A stretch of 64,000 bases of DNA from Ktedonobacter sp. SOSP1-85 (GTDB lineage: Bacteria > Chloroflexota > Ktedonobacteria > Ktedonobacterales > Ktedonobacteraceae): the NCBI RefSeq assembly GCF_016587415.1, contig NZ_BNJI01000001.1:1651501-1715500 (forward strand), in the 5' to 3' direction. Below are positions 7,810 to 16,463 of the stretch, one piece after another. The notes under the pieces are model-generated. The model worked only from the letters and a program-made list of their open reading frames with translations, did not search any database and was not told where the DNA came from. The number at the start of each line of letters is the position of its first letter. Positions within the stretch are counted from its first letter, which is position 1. The translations under genes and the position numbers were made by a program.

Positions 7810-8841
7810 ATGATGGGTGAGCATCATGTAACAGTACTTGTACCTGATTCAGTGAAGAATGTCTATGCACTCTTCACACATTTTCATGATTTCCCCAAGT
7901 ATATGCGTTTTGTTCAGGAGGTGACGTACTATGACCCCCAACGTAGCCATTGGGTGGTGCAGGTAGGAGGGAAACAAGAGTGGGATGCAGTGAATGAGAA
8001 CTGGATTCCTGAGCGGCAGGTGGGCTGGAGATCGATAAAGGGTTTGCAGAATAGGGGTACGGTCAAGTTTACTTCCCTAGGACCTGATCAGACATTAGTG
8101 GATGTCTTTATTAGCCATATACCTCCGATGGGTATCGTAGGGAGAATTGCAGAATGGTTGGGAATAGATAGCCATTTTCAAACCATACTGGAAAAGGAGA
8201 TGCAGAACTTCACGAGAATGGTAGAGGAGGCGCCCCGGGGAACAGCAGACCCAATGTTGTCGCACTACCTGTTTCATCAAGAGAGTGCGTTTACAAGAGG
8301 AAAGACGACAGAGAGACAACGGACGTCGATGAAGGACGACCCCATGATGTCTCCAGAGCACCTGCGAGAGAGAGAGAAAAAAGTGGCGAATGAGCGGGAG
8401 GAGGAAAAGCGAGAGAGTGAGTTTAAGCAAGCAGGAGTGGATCTAAAAAGACAACAAATGCAGGACGCGACGAGAATGCAATATGAGGCTTTGCAGCGGC
8501 AAAGAGTGGCGGATTTGCAAGAATCACATGAAAAGAGGGAGAAAGAAAAGCAGCAAGAAGGTATCAAACATGAGTTAGACCCGGTGCGTGATACCATAGG
8601 GGGAAGAAATGCATCGATGGAGCGTACGGCCTTTGGAGATCAAGATGCAAGACATGAGCGTTTTCCCCAACATCAAGAAGGCCCAATGACGGCACGATCC
8701 TTGAGACCGCAGAAAGCTGAGATGCCAGTGTCAGCAGCAGATGAGAAAGCTGAGATGCCAGCGTCAGCAGCAGATGAGAAAGCTGAATCGCAGTGGAAAA
8801 ATCTTATTCGAGGGCGATCATTAGAGGATGAGACGAGGTGA
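7810..8841 (+). CDS. SRPBCC-domain protein with coiled-coil tail
   Basis: A 343-residue protein with an N-terminal START/polyketide-cyclase-like domain (about 1-140: VTVLVPDSVKNVYALF, FPKYMRFVQEV, VGWRSIKG). Such domains form a hydrophobic ligand pocket, and this subtype resembles the cyclase/dehydrase group. Residues about 175-265 are a highly charged coiled coil (EREKKVANEREEEKRE). The tail carries a twice-repeated 11-residue unit KAEMP-V/A-SAADE. GAGGGAGGGA precedes ATG 7810, so the start is good (7813 is an alternative). The coiled-coil fusion is unusual and suggests an oligomeric or scaffold role. The ligand is unknown. Confidence 0.82.
   Translation: MMGEHHVTVLVPDSVKNVYALFTHFHDFPKYMRFVQEVTYYDPQRSHWVVQVGGKQEWDAVNENWIPERQVGWRSIKGLQNRGTVKFTSLGPDQTLVDVFISHIPPMGIVGRIAEWLGIDSHFQTILEKEMQNFTRMVEEAPRGTADPMLSHYLFHQESAFTRGKTTERQRTSMKDDPMMSPEHLREREKKVANEREEEKRESEFKQAGVDLKRQQMQDATRMQYEALQRQRVADLQESHEKREKEKQQEGIKHELDPVRDTIGGRNASMERTAFGDQDARHERFPQHQEGPMTARSLRPQKAEMPVSAADEKAEMPASAADEKAESQWKNLIRGRSLEDETR
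8713..8787. repeat. 33-bp tandem repeat inside the SRPBCC gene
   Basis: Two 33-base units starting AAAGCTGAGATGCCAG (8713 and 8746), differing at one base, then a partial third. It is in frame and encodes the 11-residue C-terminal repeat. Confidence 0.85.
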
Positions 8842-8878
8842 GTATGACGCTTAAGGGTCAAAAGCAAAAGGATGCCAG

Positions 8879-8921
8879 AAGGAGTGCTCTAAGAGACCAA
8901 TGACCTCTCAGCGCACTCCTT
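8879..8921 (+). terminator. Hairpin after the SRPBCC gene
   Basis: AAGGAGTGC (8879-8887) pairs with GCACTCCTT (8913-8921), with further partial pairing inside. It lies 38 bases after the stop. Confidence 0.5.
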
Positions 8922-9014
8922 CCAATGCCTCCCGACGGGCCAACGTAGATGGTCAGACCACCCTCACTTCTGATGGTTTTCAAGCGGAAAAGATCATCAT
9001 GATAGCAAGCTCTT

Positions 9015-9153
9015 CTTTCTCCGCTTCTCACGCTCTGCCTCCAGCTGCTTAGCCATTGCACGCTGCATACTGTTGCACCACACAAATCGCAGGAGGCGCG
9101 AAGAACACCAGCAGAACCACGATCGCCTCAAACATAAACACGGCACAGAACAT
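9015..9153 (-). pseudogene. Internally deleted slipin relic
   Basis: Read leftwards from ATG 9153, the first 30 codons resemble the slipin start (AIVVLLVFFAPPA and VVQQY against GIIVVLLVFVALSA and IVQQY). The sequence then jumps at about 9070 to TMQRAMAKQLEAEREKR, a region about 145 codons further on in the intact gene. The junction shifts the frame and gives an early stop. It is a clear deletion derivative of the 5387-6214 gene. Confidence 0.85.
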
Positions 9154-9156
9154 AAC

Positions 9157-9420
9157 GCACTATCGCCTCGGCTTCGGATATACTGCCATCATCACGCCAT
9201 CGCGCCACTGCTCCTGCCGATAAACCACTTTCAGGAAGTGGTTTATCGGCAAGAATGTTCTGGTTCCCTTTTCCCATTATTTGAAGGAACAGAGGAGACA
9301 CAAACGCGAGATTGCAAACACGGCCATTGTAGTACTCGTGTTTGTTGAAGAGAAAAGGGATGTTCAGAGCGTTGGGAGTTACGAGGGACATGGTGCGAGC
9401 GGCTTGACTCATGGGAGGGT
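9157..9420 (-). pseudogene. Decayed copy of the SEAEA-RW gene and its upstream region
   Basis: Minus-strand DNA at 9157-9230 encodes ARWRDDGSISEAEAI, matching the repeats of the 6242-6862 protein. 9258-9420 matches 7015-7180, upstream of the membrane peptide (for example GCGGCTTGACTCATGG in both). The intervening 600 bases are deleted. Confidence 0.75.
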
Positions 9421-9548
9421 CTATGAGCTACTTTTAGTAGATATTCTTTTTAAGAAAAATACAATATAAAATCTATGCAATATGGCCTCAATTCTACTGA
9501 TTTCACATAAAGTTCAACTATTATACAATTCATTAAATTTAACAGAAA

Positions 9549-9577
9549 TAGACAAAAATTCAAAAATATGGTATTAT
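9549..9577 (+). promoter_or_regulatory. Probable promoter ahead of the 38-aa peptide and sufB
   Basis: TAGACA, a 17-base spacer, then TATTAT in very A/T-rich DNA. It is the counterpart of the site at 7593. Confidence 0.5.
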
Positions 9578-9762
9578 ATCTTTAGTAAAAATAAATAAAT
9601 TCATTGGAGATTTGCCCTCTACGAGCCTTTCAGCATCGATTGGTCAATGGATAGCAATCTCAATACGCTCCAGGCAAAAATGCGCATTCTGTACGAACAT
9701 ATTCTGGCAACCTTTCTTTCATACAACCATCACAGAGAAACATGCCAGAGAAGGAGTCCAAC

Positions 9763-9879
9763 ATGCAACCGCTCATCCCTTTAATACTCATCCTTGTCAT
9801 CTTTTTGGGGTCCTTTGGGTATATGATCACTCAATATCACCTGGAAAGACGGGTGCCAAAAGATGAAGTTCTCCCATAA
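9763..9879 (+). CDS. 38-aa single-pass membrane peptide
   Basis: ATG 9763 is preceded by AGAAGGAGTCCA, a strong ribosome binding site at good spacing. Residues 3-20 are a hydrophobic helix (LIPLILILVIFLGSFGY) followed by a short polar tail with LERRVPKDE. It is 142 bases ahead of sufB on the same strand, with no terminator seen between, so it may be co-transcribed. Small one-helix proteins of this sort often tune larger membrane complexes, but no partner is evident. The site and composition make it a likely real gene. Confidence 0.6.
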   Translation: MQPLIPLILILVIFLGSFGYMITQYHLERRVPKDEVLP

Positions 9880-10020
9880 GAGAAGTGACTGCTTATCCCC
9901 TCGATGGCACTGATGCGCAACACACATATGAATACATGAAATGGAAGCAAAGAAGCCAGAGCTTCGATAAAGGGAACACCGAGTTTCCTGTACGAAGAGC
10001 GATGTGAGATGGAGCAAAGC

Positions 10021-11427
10021 ATGATGAGTACTCAGGTATATGGTACAGAACAACAGGAGTATACTGCCGGATTCCACATGGCAGAAAAGTATGTCTTCAA
10101 ATCTGAACGAGGACTAAGTAAGAAGGTTGTTGAGCAAATTTCCGAAATGAAGGGCGAGCCTGATTGGATGCGCCAATTCCGCCTCAAGAGCCTGGCCCTC
10201 TTCGAGAAGCGTCCCATGCCAACCTGGGGGGCTGATTTGTCGGGAATCGATTTCGAGAACATTTACTACTATATCAAACCGGTTGCCCAACAGGGAAAGA
10301 CCTGGGATGACATTCCAGCGGAAATCAAGGAGACCTTTGATCGACTTGGTATCCCGCAGGCTGAGCAGAAGTTCCTGGCAGGTGTCACGGCGCAATATGA
10401 GAGTGAAGCCGTGTATCACAAGATGCGGGCCGACCTTGAAAAGCTTGGTGTGATTTTCACTGATATGGATACGGCTCTGCGCGAGTATCCCGACATCGTG
10501 AAAGAGCATTTCGGCACTGTTATTCCGCCGTCCGATAACAAATTTGCCTCGCTCAACAGCGCTGTGTGGAGTGGTGGCAGTTTCGTGTACGTGCCAGAGG
10601 GTGTGCGGGTGGAAATTCCTTTGCAAGCCTACTTTCGTATCAATGCTCAGAACATGGGCCAGTTCGAGCGCACGTTGATTATCGCTGCCCCAGGCTCTTA
10701 TGTTCACTATGTGGAAGGATGTACCGCACCTTCTTATGCGAGCGACAGTCTGCATAGCGCCGTCGTAGAAATTAAAGCGATGGAAGGTGCCCGTGTTCGC
10801 TACACAACCATCCAAAACTGGTCGAAGAACGTCTACAATCTCGTGACAAAGCGTGCGGTGGCATACCGGGACGCGACGATGGAATGGATCGATGGGAACC
10901 TCGGCTCGAAGGTAACGATGAAATACCCCGCGGTCCTATTGATGGAGCCGGGCGCTCGTGGCGATATTCTCTCAGTGGCATTCGCTAGCGACGGGATGCA
11001 CTTGGATGCCGGAGCGAAGGTCACGCATCTTGCTCCGTACACGACGTCGCAGATTCTCTCGAAGTCGGTCTCGAAAGGAAATGGTCGAGCTTCTTATCGT
11101 GGCTTGGTCCGCGTTAATCCGGGTGCGCACCACACCAAGTCCAGTGTGCGCTGTGATGCGCTCTTGCTCGATGAGCACGCCCGCACCGATACCTATCCGA
11201 CTATTCGCGTTGAGGAGAACCAGACTGAAATCGGTCATGAGGCAACCGTCTCGAAGGTCGGTGATGATCAACTCTTCTACTTGATGAGCCGTGGCCTCGA
11301 TGAGGCAGAGGCCTATTCGTTGATCGTCAATGGCTTCATCGAGCCGATCATGAAGGAACTTCCGATGGAGTACGCAGTTGAGTTGAACCGTCTGATCCAG
11401 TTGGAGATGTCGGGAAGCGTCGGCTAA
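10021..11427 (+). CDS. sufB: Fe-S cluster assembly scaffold protein SufB
   Basis: SufB is the core of the SufBCD complex that builds iron-sulfur clusters in the cytoplasm. The 468-residue length is normal. Typical segments are visible: FEKRPMPTWG early on, SGGSFVYVPEGV, YVEGCTAP, the C-terminal RCDALLLDEHARTDTYP, and EIGHEATVSKV. ATG 10021 was chosen over 10009 because GGAG lies 8 bases upstream of it. sufC, sufD and sufS are absent from the flanks, so the gene is detached from the usual operon or follows it elsewhere in the genome. A clear terminator follows 8 bases after the stop. Confidence 0.96.
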   Translation: MMSTQVYGTEQQEYTAGFHMAEKYVFKSERGLSKKVVEQISEMKGEPDWMRQFRLKSLALFEKRPMPTWGADLSGIDFENIYYYIKPVAQQGKTWDDIPAEIKETFDRLGIPQAEQKFLAGVTAQYESEAVYHKMRADLEKLGVIFTDMDTALREYPDIVKEHFGTVIPPSDNKFASLNSAVWSGGSFVYVPEGVRVEIPLQAYFRINAQNMGQFERTLIIAAPGSYVHYVEGCTAPSYASDSLHSAVVEIKAMEGARVRYTTIQNWSKNVYNLVTKRAVAYRDATMEWIDGNLGSKVTMKYPAVLLMEPGARGDILSVAFASDGMHLDAGAKVTHLAPYTTSQILSKSVSKGNGRASYRGLVRVNPGAHHTKSSVRCDALLLDEHARTDTYPTIRVEENQTEIGHEATVSKVGDDQLFYLMSRGLDEAEAYSLIVNGFIEPIMKELPMEYAVELNRLIQLEMSGSVG

Positions 11428-11435
11428 GCGGCAGT

Positions 11436-11478
11436 AACGAGCAGGGATCACTACTTGTGTTATCCTTGCTCGTTTTTT
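11436..11478 (+). terminator. Intrinsic terminator of sufB
   Basis: A 13-bp stem (11436-11448 with 11462-11474, one G-T pair) is followed by a six-base T-run. Confidence 0.88.
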
Positions 11479-11486
11479 ATGACCAG

Positions 11487-11537
11487 ATGAAGTGAACCTG
11501 GTTCTGTAGATTATTCGCAGAACCAGGTTCACTTCAT
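11487..11537. repeat. Perfect 20-bp hairpin
   Basis: Arms 11487-11506 and 11518-11537 are exact complements with an 11-base loop. There is no T-run. It lies directly behind the sufB terminator. Confidence 0.85.
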
Positions 11538-11677
11538 GAAGAGCGTTGTATGTATAGGCAGACACATGGCGGATAGTATAATGAAAAAAGAGAAGAGAGA
11601 AAGAGAAAAGTGCAACTGGGTCGGTCCTGATAGAAAGGGAAATGCTAGACAAACAGAGGACGCCAAGAGAGAACACC

Positions 11678-14600
11678 ATGGATACCACCTTTGACACAAA
11701 TAGCACCTTCAACGAGTCACCATCCGAACAGCCAGCCTTCCCTGTTGTGGGTATTGGTGCCTCCGCTGGAGGGCTGGAAGCATTTACCCAATTGCTCAGG
11801 GTTCTGCCAGTAGACACAGGCATGGCCTACGTCGTGATCCAGCACCTGGATCCAACACGCGCCAGTCTCTTGCCTTCCCTGCTTGCCCACATAGCGCCCA
11901 TGCCTGTCCACGAAGCACAGGATGACATGATTCTGGAACTGGATCATGTCTACGTGATCCCCCCGCAAGCCGATATGACACTCAAGCAAGACACGCTCAA
12001 GCTCTCCCCCAGGCGACAGGATCTCGGACAGCCCTTCTTGATTGATACGTTCTTCCGTTCCCTGGCACACGAACGCGGCCAGCAAGCGATCGGAGTATTG
12101 CTCTCGGGCACTGCCTCCGATGGCACCGTGGGCCTGCAGGAGATCAAGGCCGAAGGAGGCATCACCTTTGCACAGGATGAACACTCCGCTGCCTTCCCGC
12201 AGATGCCACACAATGCCATCACCGCCGGGTGTGTCGACCACGTACTGCCACCCGAGGGTATTGCCAGCGTACTTACCCGGCTGAGTTCCCACTCCTATCT
12301 CTCCCAGGCTCAGATTACAGAATCGGTCGAGACACTCCAGGAAGAGGAGCAAGCTCTGACCAATATTCTCCTGGTGCTCAGACAACAGACAGGCGTCGAT
12401 TTTCTCACATACAAGCGGGGCACACTCAAACGGCGCATTCTGCATCGCATGGCCGTGCTGCAGGTCGAGCGCTTTGCAGAGTATGCGACCTATCTGCGCG
12501 AGCGGCCTGCCGAAATAGATGCATTGTACCAGGATGCGCTGCTTCCTGTCACCAGTTTTTTCCGTGATGAAGCAGCCTTTGATGCTCTCACCCTCTATGC
12601 TTTTCCCGACATCGTGCAGCATCTTACTCCAGGAGATGCCATCAGAATCTGGGTGCCGGGATGCTCCACTGGCGAAGAAGCGTACTCGCTAGTCATCTGC
12701 TTGCTTGAATTCCTGGAGGAGCGCTCGTTAACGCCCCCCGTCCAACTTTTGGCAACCGATATTAATCCCAGGGTACTCGAACGCGCCAGAAAGGGTATCT
12801 ATCCAGCGAACGCGTTGAGCGCGGTCTCTCTCGCGCGCCTGGAGCGATTCTTCACCCCGATCGACCAGGAAAAGAGGAGCTACTGCATTAGCCAGGCGAT
12901 CCGCGAACGGTGTATTTTTGCGCTACACAACGTGACAAAAGATCCTCCATTCTCTCGATTGGACCTGGTGAGTTGTCGCAATGTACTCATCTATCTGGAA
13001 CCGGCTTTACAACAGAAGGTAATCCAGATTTTCCATTACGCGCTGAATCCACATAGGTTTCTCTTGCTGGGAGTCTCGGAAAACGTCGATCCCCAATCAC
13101 GGCTCTTTACTCCTGTCGAGCGTCGCCAGAAACTCTATGCCAGAAACGCCAGTAAGCCCAGACCTCCTCTCAGTGTAGTAACGAGCGAGGGAGTATTGCC
13201 AGCCAGCAATCCACAGGAAGGAGGCACCCCAATGCCTGAGGAGACAACGCCAAACGGTGATATCCAGCAAGAGGCGGATCGCTTGTTGCTAGCAAACTAT
13301 ATCCCAGCCAGTGTGATCATCAATACCGAGATGGAGATCCTGCAAGTGCGCGGGCATACTGGCCCCTACCTGGAACTGGCTCCTGGCAAAACGAGTTTGA
13401 ACCTGCTCAAAATGGCCCGCGACGGTCTAAGGCTTGGCTTGCGCATGGCCATCCATGCCGCCAGAAAGGACAATCGCCCGGTGACGAAGGATGGCTTGCA
13501 GGTAGTTACCTTTGGCACGGCGAGAGAGATTCGCGTGACAGTCATCCCGCTGAAAGGCCCGCCCGCCGAGCACTACTTCCTGGTGCTCTTTGAAGATATG
13601 GCACCTCCTGTGCCTGCCACACCACTGTCTGGAGAGCAGACAGACCGTACGAGCAAGCGTGGCCTTGTAGCCAGACGCATCGCGGCCCTGGAACTGGAAC
13701 TGGCTACCACACGGGCGGAAATACAGGAGATGCTGGAAGAGCGTGACTCTGCCAACGAGAAATTGCAAGCCGCCAACGAGGAGATCCGTTGCAGCAATGA
13801 AGAACTGCAAAGCATCAATGAAGAATTGGAAGCCTCCCAGGAAGAACTGGTCACCTCCAATCAGGAGGTGACCACCTCCAATCAGGAACTCGAGGCAGGT
13901 AACGAGCAGCTCAAAGTTGTCCAGGAGCGTGCTGACGCTATTGTGGAGACGGTGCGCGAACCGCTGGTGGTACTCTCTGATGATCTGCACGTTGAGCGCG
14001 CTAATGACGCTTTTTATCAAGTCTTCAAGGTCGAGCCCTGGGAGACCGAAGGATGCTGCCTCTACGACCTGGGGAATGCCCAGTGGAACATTCCCCGCCT
14101 GCGGATGCTGTTAGAACAGGTGCACACTACCAACCAGCCTTTCCACGACTTTGAGGTAGAGCACACCTTTCCCCTCATCGGGCACAAGGTCATGCTGCTC
14201 AATGCCCGCCGTGTCTTGCATGAGCACAAATCGGCAAAGGGCCCCCTGATTCTGCTTGCCATAGAAGATATCACTGAGCGCAAAGAGTTGGAGCGGCAGA
14301 AAGACGCCCTGCTTGGTATGGCCAATCATGAACTCAAGACTCCGATCGCGAGTGCGAAACTCGCGTTACAAATGCTTCAAAGGCGCTTGTCGAAAGCGGG
14401 AGATGAGCAGTCAACTACCCAACTGGGAAAGGTCGATGCACACCTGAACGGGCTCGCGAGTCTGATCGATGGTTTCCTGGATGCGACGGCGATTGAAACG
14501 GGGAGACTGTTGCTACATCCGGCGTTGTTTGCGATAGATGACCTGGTGCGAGAGATTTGTGAGGAAATCGAGCGCACAACCCCGTCCCAGCATATTTTGT

Positions 14601-14986
14601 TTGCGCAAGAAACCCACTCGGAGGTCTACGGGGATCGAGCACGCACCGGGGAGGTGCTCTGTAACTTGCTGACAAACGCCATCAAATATTCTCCGTCGGC
14701 AGCATCTATTGAGGTGAGAGTTGTTGGCGATGCAGACATGGTTACCGTGAGTGTGCAGGATCATGGCGAGGGTATCCCGCAGGACCTGCAGACCAGAATT
14801 TTTGAGCGTTACTACCGCGTGAGTGATACCAAACAGAAACGGCAGCCTGGAGCGGGGCTGGGATTATATCTCGCGGCGGAAATCACGAAACAGCAAGGAG
14901 GACAAATCTGGGTAGAAAGTGTGCCTGGAGAAGGGGCAACGTTTTTCTTCACTATTCCAGGGCGCTCAGCCTCAGGAATCTGCTAA
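11678..14986 (+). CDS. CheB-CheR-PAS-histidine kinase fusion
   Basis: A large soluble signalling protein of 1102 residues. In order: a CheB methylesterase domain (about 20-210: VGIGASAGG, LSGTASDG), a CheR methyltransferase (about 225-490: IWVPGCSTGEEAYS), a PAS-like region near 540-650, and a long coiled coil (about 665-755, rich in SNEELQSINEELE). A second PAS (about 760-870), HisKA with the phospho-site MANHELKTP, and a complete HATPase (LLTNAIKYS, GAGLGLYL) complete it. No receptor, CheA or CheW is nearby, so it probably regulates something other than flagella. ATG 11678 has AGAGAG ahead; 11642 is also possible. Confidence 0.93.
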   Translation: MDTTFDTNSTFNESPSEQPAFPVVGIGASAGGLEAFTQLLRVLPVDTGMAYVVIQHLDPTRASLLPSLLAHIAPMPVHEAQDDMILELDHVYVIPPQADMTLKQDTLKLSPRRQDLGQPFLIDTFFRSLAHERGQQAIGVLLSGTASDGTVGLQEIKAEGGITFAQDEHSAAFPQMPHNAITAGCVDHVLPPEGIASVLTRLSSHSYLSQAQITESVETLQEEEQALTNILLVLRQQTGVDFLTYKRGTLKRRILHRMAVLQVERFAEYATYLRERPAEIDALYQDALLPVTSFFRDEAAFDALTLYAFPDIVQHLTPGDAIRIWVPGCSTGEEAYSLVICLLEFLEERSLTPPVQLLATDINPRVLERARKGIYPANALSAVSLARLERFFTPIDQEKRSYCISQAIRERCIFALHNVTKDPPFSRLDLVSCRNVLIYLEPALQQKVIQIFHYALNPHRFLLLGVSENVDPQSRLFTPVERRQKLYARNASKPRPPLSVVTSEGVLPASNPQEGGTPMPEETTPNGDIQQEADRLLLANYIPASVIINTEMEILQVRGHTGPYLELAPGKTSLNLLKMARDGLRLGLRMAIHAARKDNRPVTKDGLQVVTFGTAREIRVTVIPLKGPPAEHYFLVLFEDMAPPVPATPLSGEQTDRTSKRGLVARRIAALELELATTRAEIQEMLEERDSANEKLQAANEEIRCSNEELQSINEELEASQEELVTSNQEVTTSNQELEAGNEQLKVVQERADAIVETVREPLVVLSDDLHVERANDAFYQVFKVEPWETEGCCLYDLGNAQWNIPRLRMLLEQVHTTNQPFHDFEVEHTFPLIGHKVMLLNARRVLHEHKSAKGPLILLAIEDITERKELERQKDALLGMANHELKTPIASAKLALQMLQRRLSKAGDEQSTTQLGKVDAHLNGLASLIDGFLDATAIETGRLLLHPALFAIDDLVREICEEIERTTPSQHILFAQETHSEVYGDRARTGEVLCNLLTNAIKYSPSAASIEVRVVGDADMVTVSVQDHGEGIPQDLQTRIFERYYRVSDTKQKRQPGAGLGLYLAAEITKQQGGQIWVESVPGEGATFFFTIPGRSASGIC

Positions 14987-15034
14987 GAGAGTGGGGGAGA
15001 GCAGTCCCACAAGCCGTGTTGCAAAAAGTGTACG

Positions 15035-15781
15035 GATAGGTAGGGACTTACGTCCTTTCCCCCCGTCCAAACGCAGCAGGCGAGTTTCCCCGCACTGCGC
15101 TTTCCAGTACTCGACATGACCTATTCGGCCCTTGCGTATGAGGTGGTGGATTTGGGTTGCCCCCGTGAAGAGCACCAGTTTGAGCACAGCACAACCTGTT
15201 GCATGGCATCCCCCACTCTGCTGGAGAACATGATGCCACTACTCCAACCGTCATCTGCTTTCCTCACTGCATCCATTCTTCCTCTCGTCAAGCGTCTTTC
15301 CCTGGCGGACCTTCACCATGTCCTCGCCATTACAGCGTGGCGTTCGGTTACTATGCCGCCTCCGCCCTCTCTGCCGCACGCTAGCATTCTCGCGTCTCTG
15401 TCGAGTAAAGCGGTTTGAGAGTTCCCCCATTCCAAGTAAAGAAGTTCTAGTGACCCTTAGCTCGCCTCCTATACGCCGGGCGGACTTCGGAGCAATTCCA
15501 GCCATAATTTACACATAGCCGGACAGCCGCCATCCCATTTTGGGTCGGGTGTGTCAGCCATTTCACCCGTCTTATCTAACGACGCTTCGGACGAAGGTTT
15601 CTCTCGTCGGCATAGGTCACAGGGTTCGGTCTTGGGTCCTTTCGGCTAGGATCACAAGCTCCTTTGTCAGCGGGCTTCACACCTAAAGCCTTGCTGAGGC
15701 TTTACGCATGCCGCTCAACCCTTATGCCATTACTCAAGCATATCTCTTTTGAGAAACTCCTTTACCCGTGAAAGGGCGCAC
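15035..15781 (-). mobile_element. Group II intron lacking its reverse transcriptase
   Basis: Read leftwards, the element starts GTGCGCCCTTTCACGGG, the classic group II 5' end. It contains intron-typical blocks (AGGAGGCGAGCTAAGGG, CTTGGAATGGGGGAAC, CTTTACTCGACAGAG, GGCGGCATAGTAACC) and closes with a domain V-like hairpin beginning AGCGCAG with a GGGGAAACTC turn. A domain VI hairpin, GGACGTAAGTCC, and CCTATC end it near 15035. About 747 bases in all. No maturase frame fits in domain IV, so it must splice or move with help from elsewhere, or it is dead. The 3' boundary is uncertain by a few bases. Confidence 0.8.
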
Positions 15782-15836
15782 GTATATTTGATAATTGAAT
15801 GGTTCCTGGAAACCTCTCTTTCTCCTCAGTTTTTGA

Positions 15837-16182
15837 TTGGAAATGTGCAAAGTGGAGTTCACCGCATATGTATTTTCATCTGATTCCCTGCGTCATTTCC
15901 TTTCCGATGCCATTGAATATTCTCCAGAAGTGAGTCAACAGACCTGGGATGCCATAGGAAACTATGACTTGAGAGAGCAGGTCGCAAAAATAACGTGTCC
16001 ATTACTGATCCTCTTTGGGGACACAGACCCATTTGGTATCGTGTGGGCTCAGGAAACAAGAGATGCATTCAGCCATGCGTCGACCACATATACCATCATT
16101 CCCCATTATGGTCACTTCGGATGGGTAGAGGAACCAGAGATCTTCTGGTACTATACATGACTTTCTCAAGCGGGATAAATAA
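15837..16182 (+). pseudogene. Alpha/beta-hydrolase remnant
   Basis: The visible frame (15837-16160) encodes the C-terminal part of an alpha/beta hydrolase: VAKITCPLLILFGDTDPFG with the catalytic-acid loop, and PHYGHFGWVEEPEIFW with the catalytic His. The nucleophile elbow and N-terminal half are missing. After FW the frame slips: TIHDFLKRDK, the expected last helix, is in another frame and stops at 16182. The group II intron sits 56 bases upstream in the opposite orientation. It is truncated and frameshifted, so not functional. Confidence 0.75.
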
Positions 16183-16259
16183 AGGAGTGGCATTGACCTA
16201 ATTTGAGAGAGGCTTGAAAGTGGGAGAAGCCATATCACATACTGCGGGCTTGATCTGCT

Positions 16260-16394
16260 ATGAACGTGGAAATCGAGTCAGGCCAATCCCATTTCATTGA
16301 TGAAAGTGAGCGTATAGAACCTCACGACGTCGAGGGCATCCTGAGTGATATCCATGAGTTGTTCGAGAAAAAGGGAATAACTGTTATCCTCTAA
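16260..16394 (+). CDS. 44-aa mini-protein, copy 2 of a duplicated unit
   Basis: ATG 16260 opens a 44-residue frame, acidic, ending EKKGITVIL. It aligns with the 41-residue frame at 676-801 over its whole length (M-N start, EPHD, I-ELxE, KGI). Both are followed by a hairpin containing AGAGGCTGAAG. The protein similarity together with the shared layout suggests a genuine small gene family. No clear ribosome binding site is visible and the function is unknown. Confidence 0.5.
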   Translation: MNVEIESGQSHFIDESERIEPHDVEGILSDIHELFEKKGITVIL

Positions 16395-16402
16395 CGGAGT
16401 TT

Positions 16403-16463
16403 TAGAGAACAATAAAGAGGCTGAAGTGAGAATGCAGCACTTCAGCCTCTTTATTGTTCTCTA
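16403..16463 (+). terminator. 26-bp perfect hairpin after mini-gene copy 2
   Basis: 16403-16428 is the exact complement of 16438-16463, with a 9-base loop. It follows the mini-gene stop by 8 bases. There is no external T-run. The stretch from 16464 to 16783 holds nothing I can support. Confidence 0.75.

Noticed and set aside
7625..7870. 81-codon minus-strand frame
   Set aside because: It overlaps the start of the SRPBCC gene and has no protein-like features.
13427..14020. 197-codon minus-strand frame
   Set aside because: Mirror of the coiled-coil part of the CheB-CheR fusion, a common artefact of repetitive codons.
15001..15790. Thought of as an rRNA fragment because of structured, GC-rich minus-strand sequence
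   Set aside because: The GTGCG 5' end, internal blocks and domain V-type hairpin fit a group II intron, and no rRNA landmark is present.
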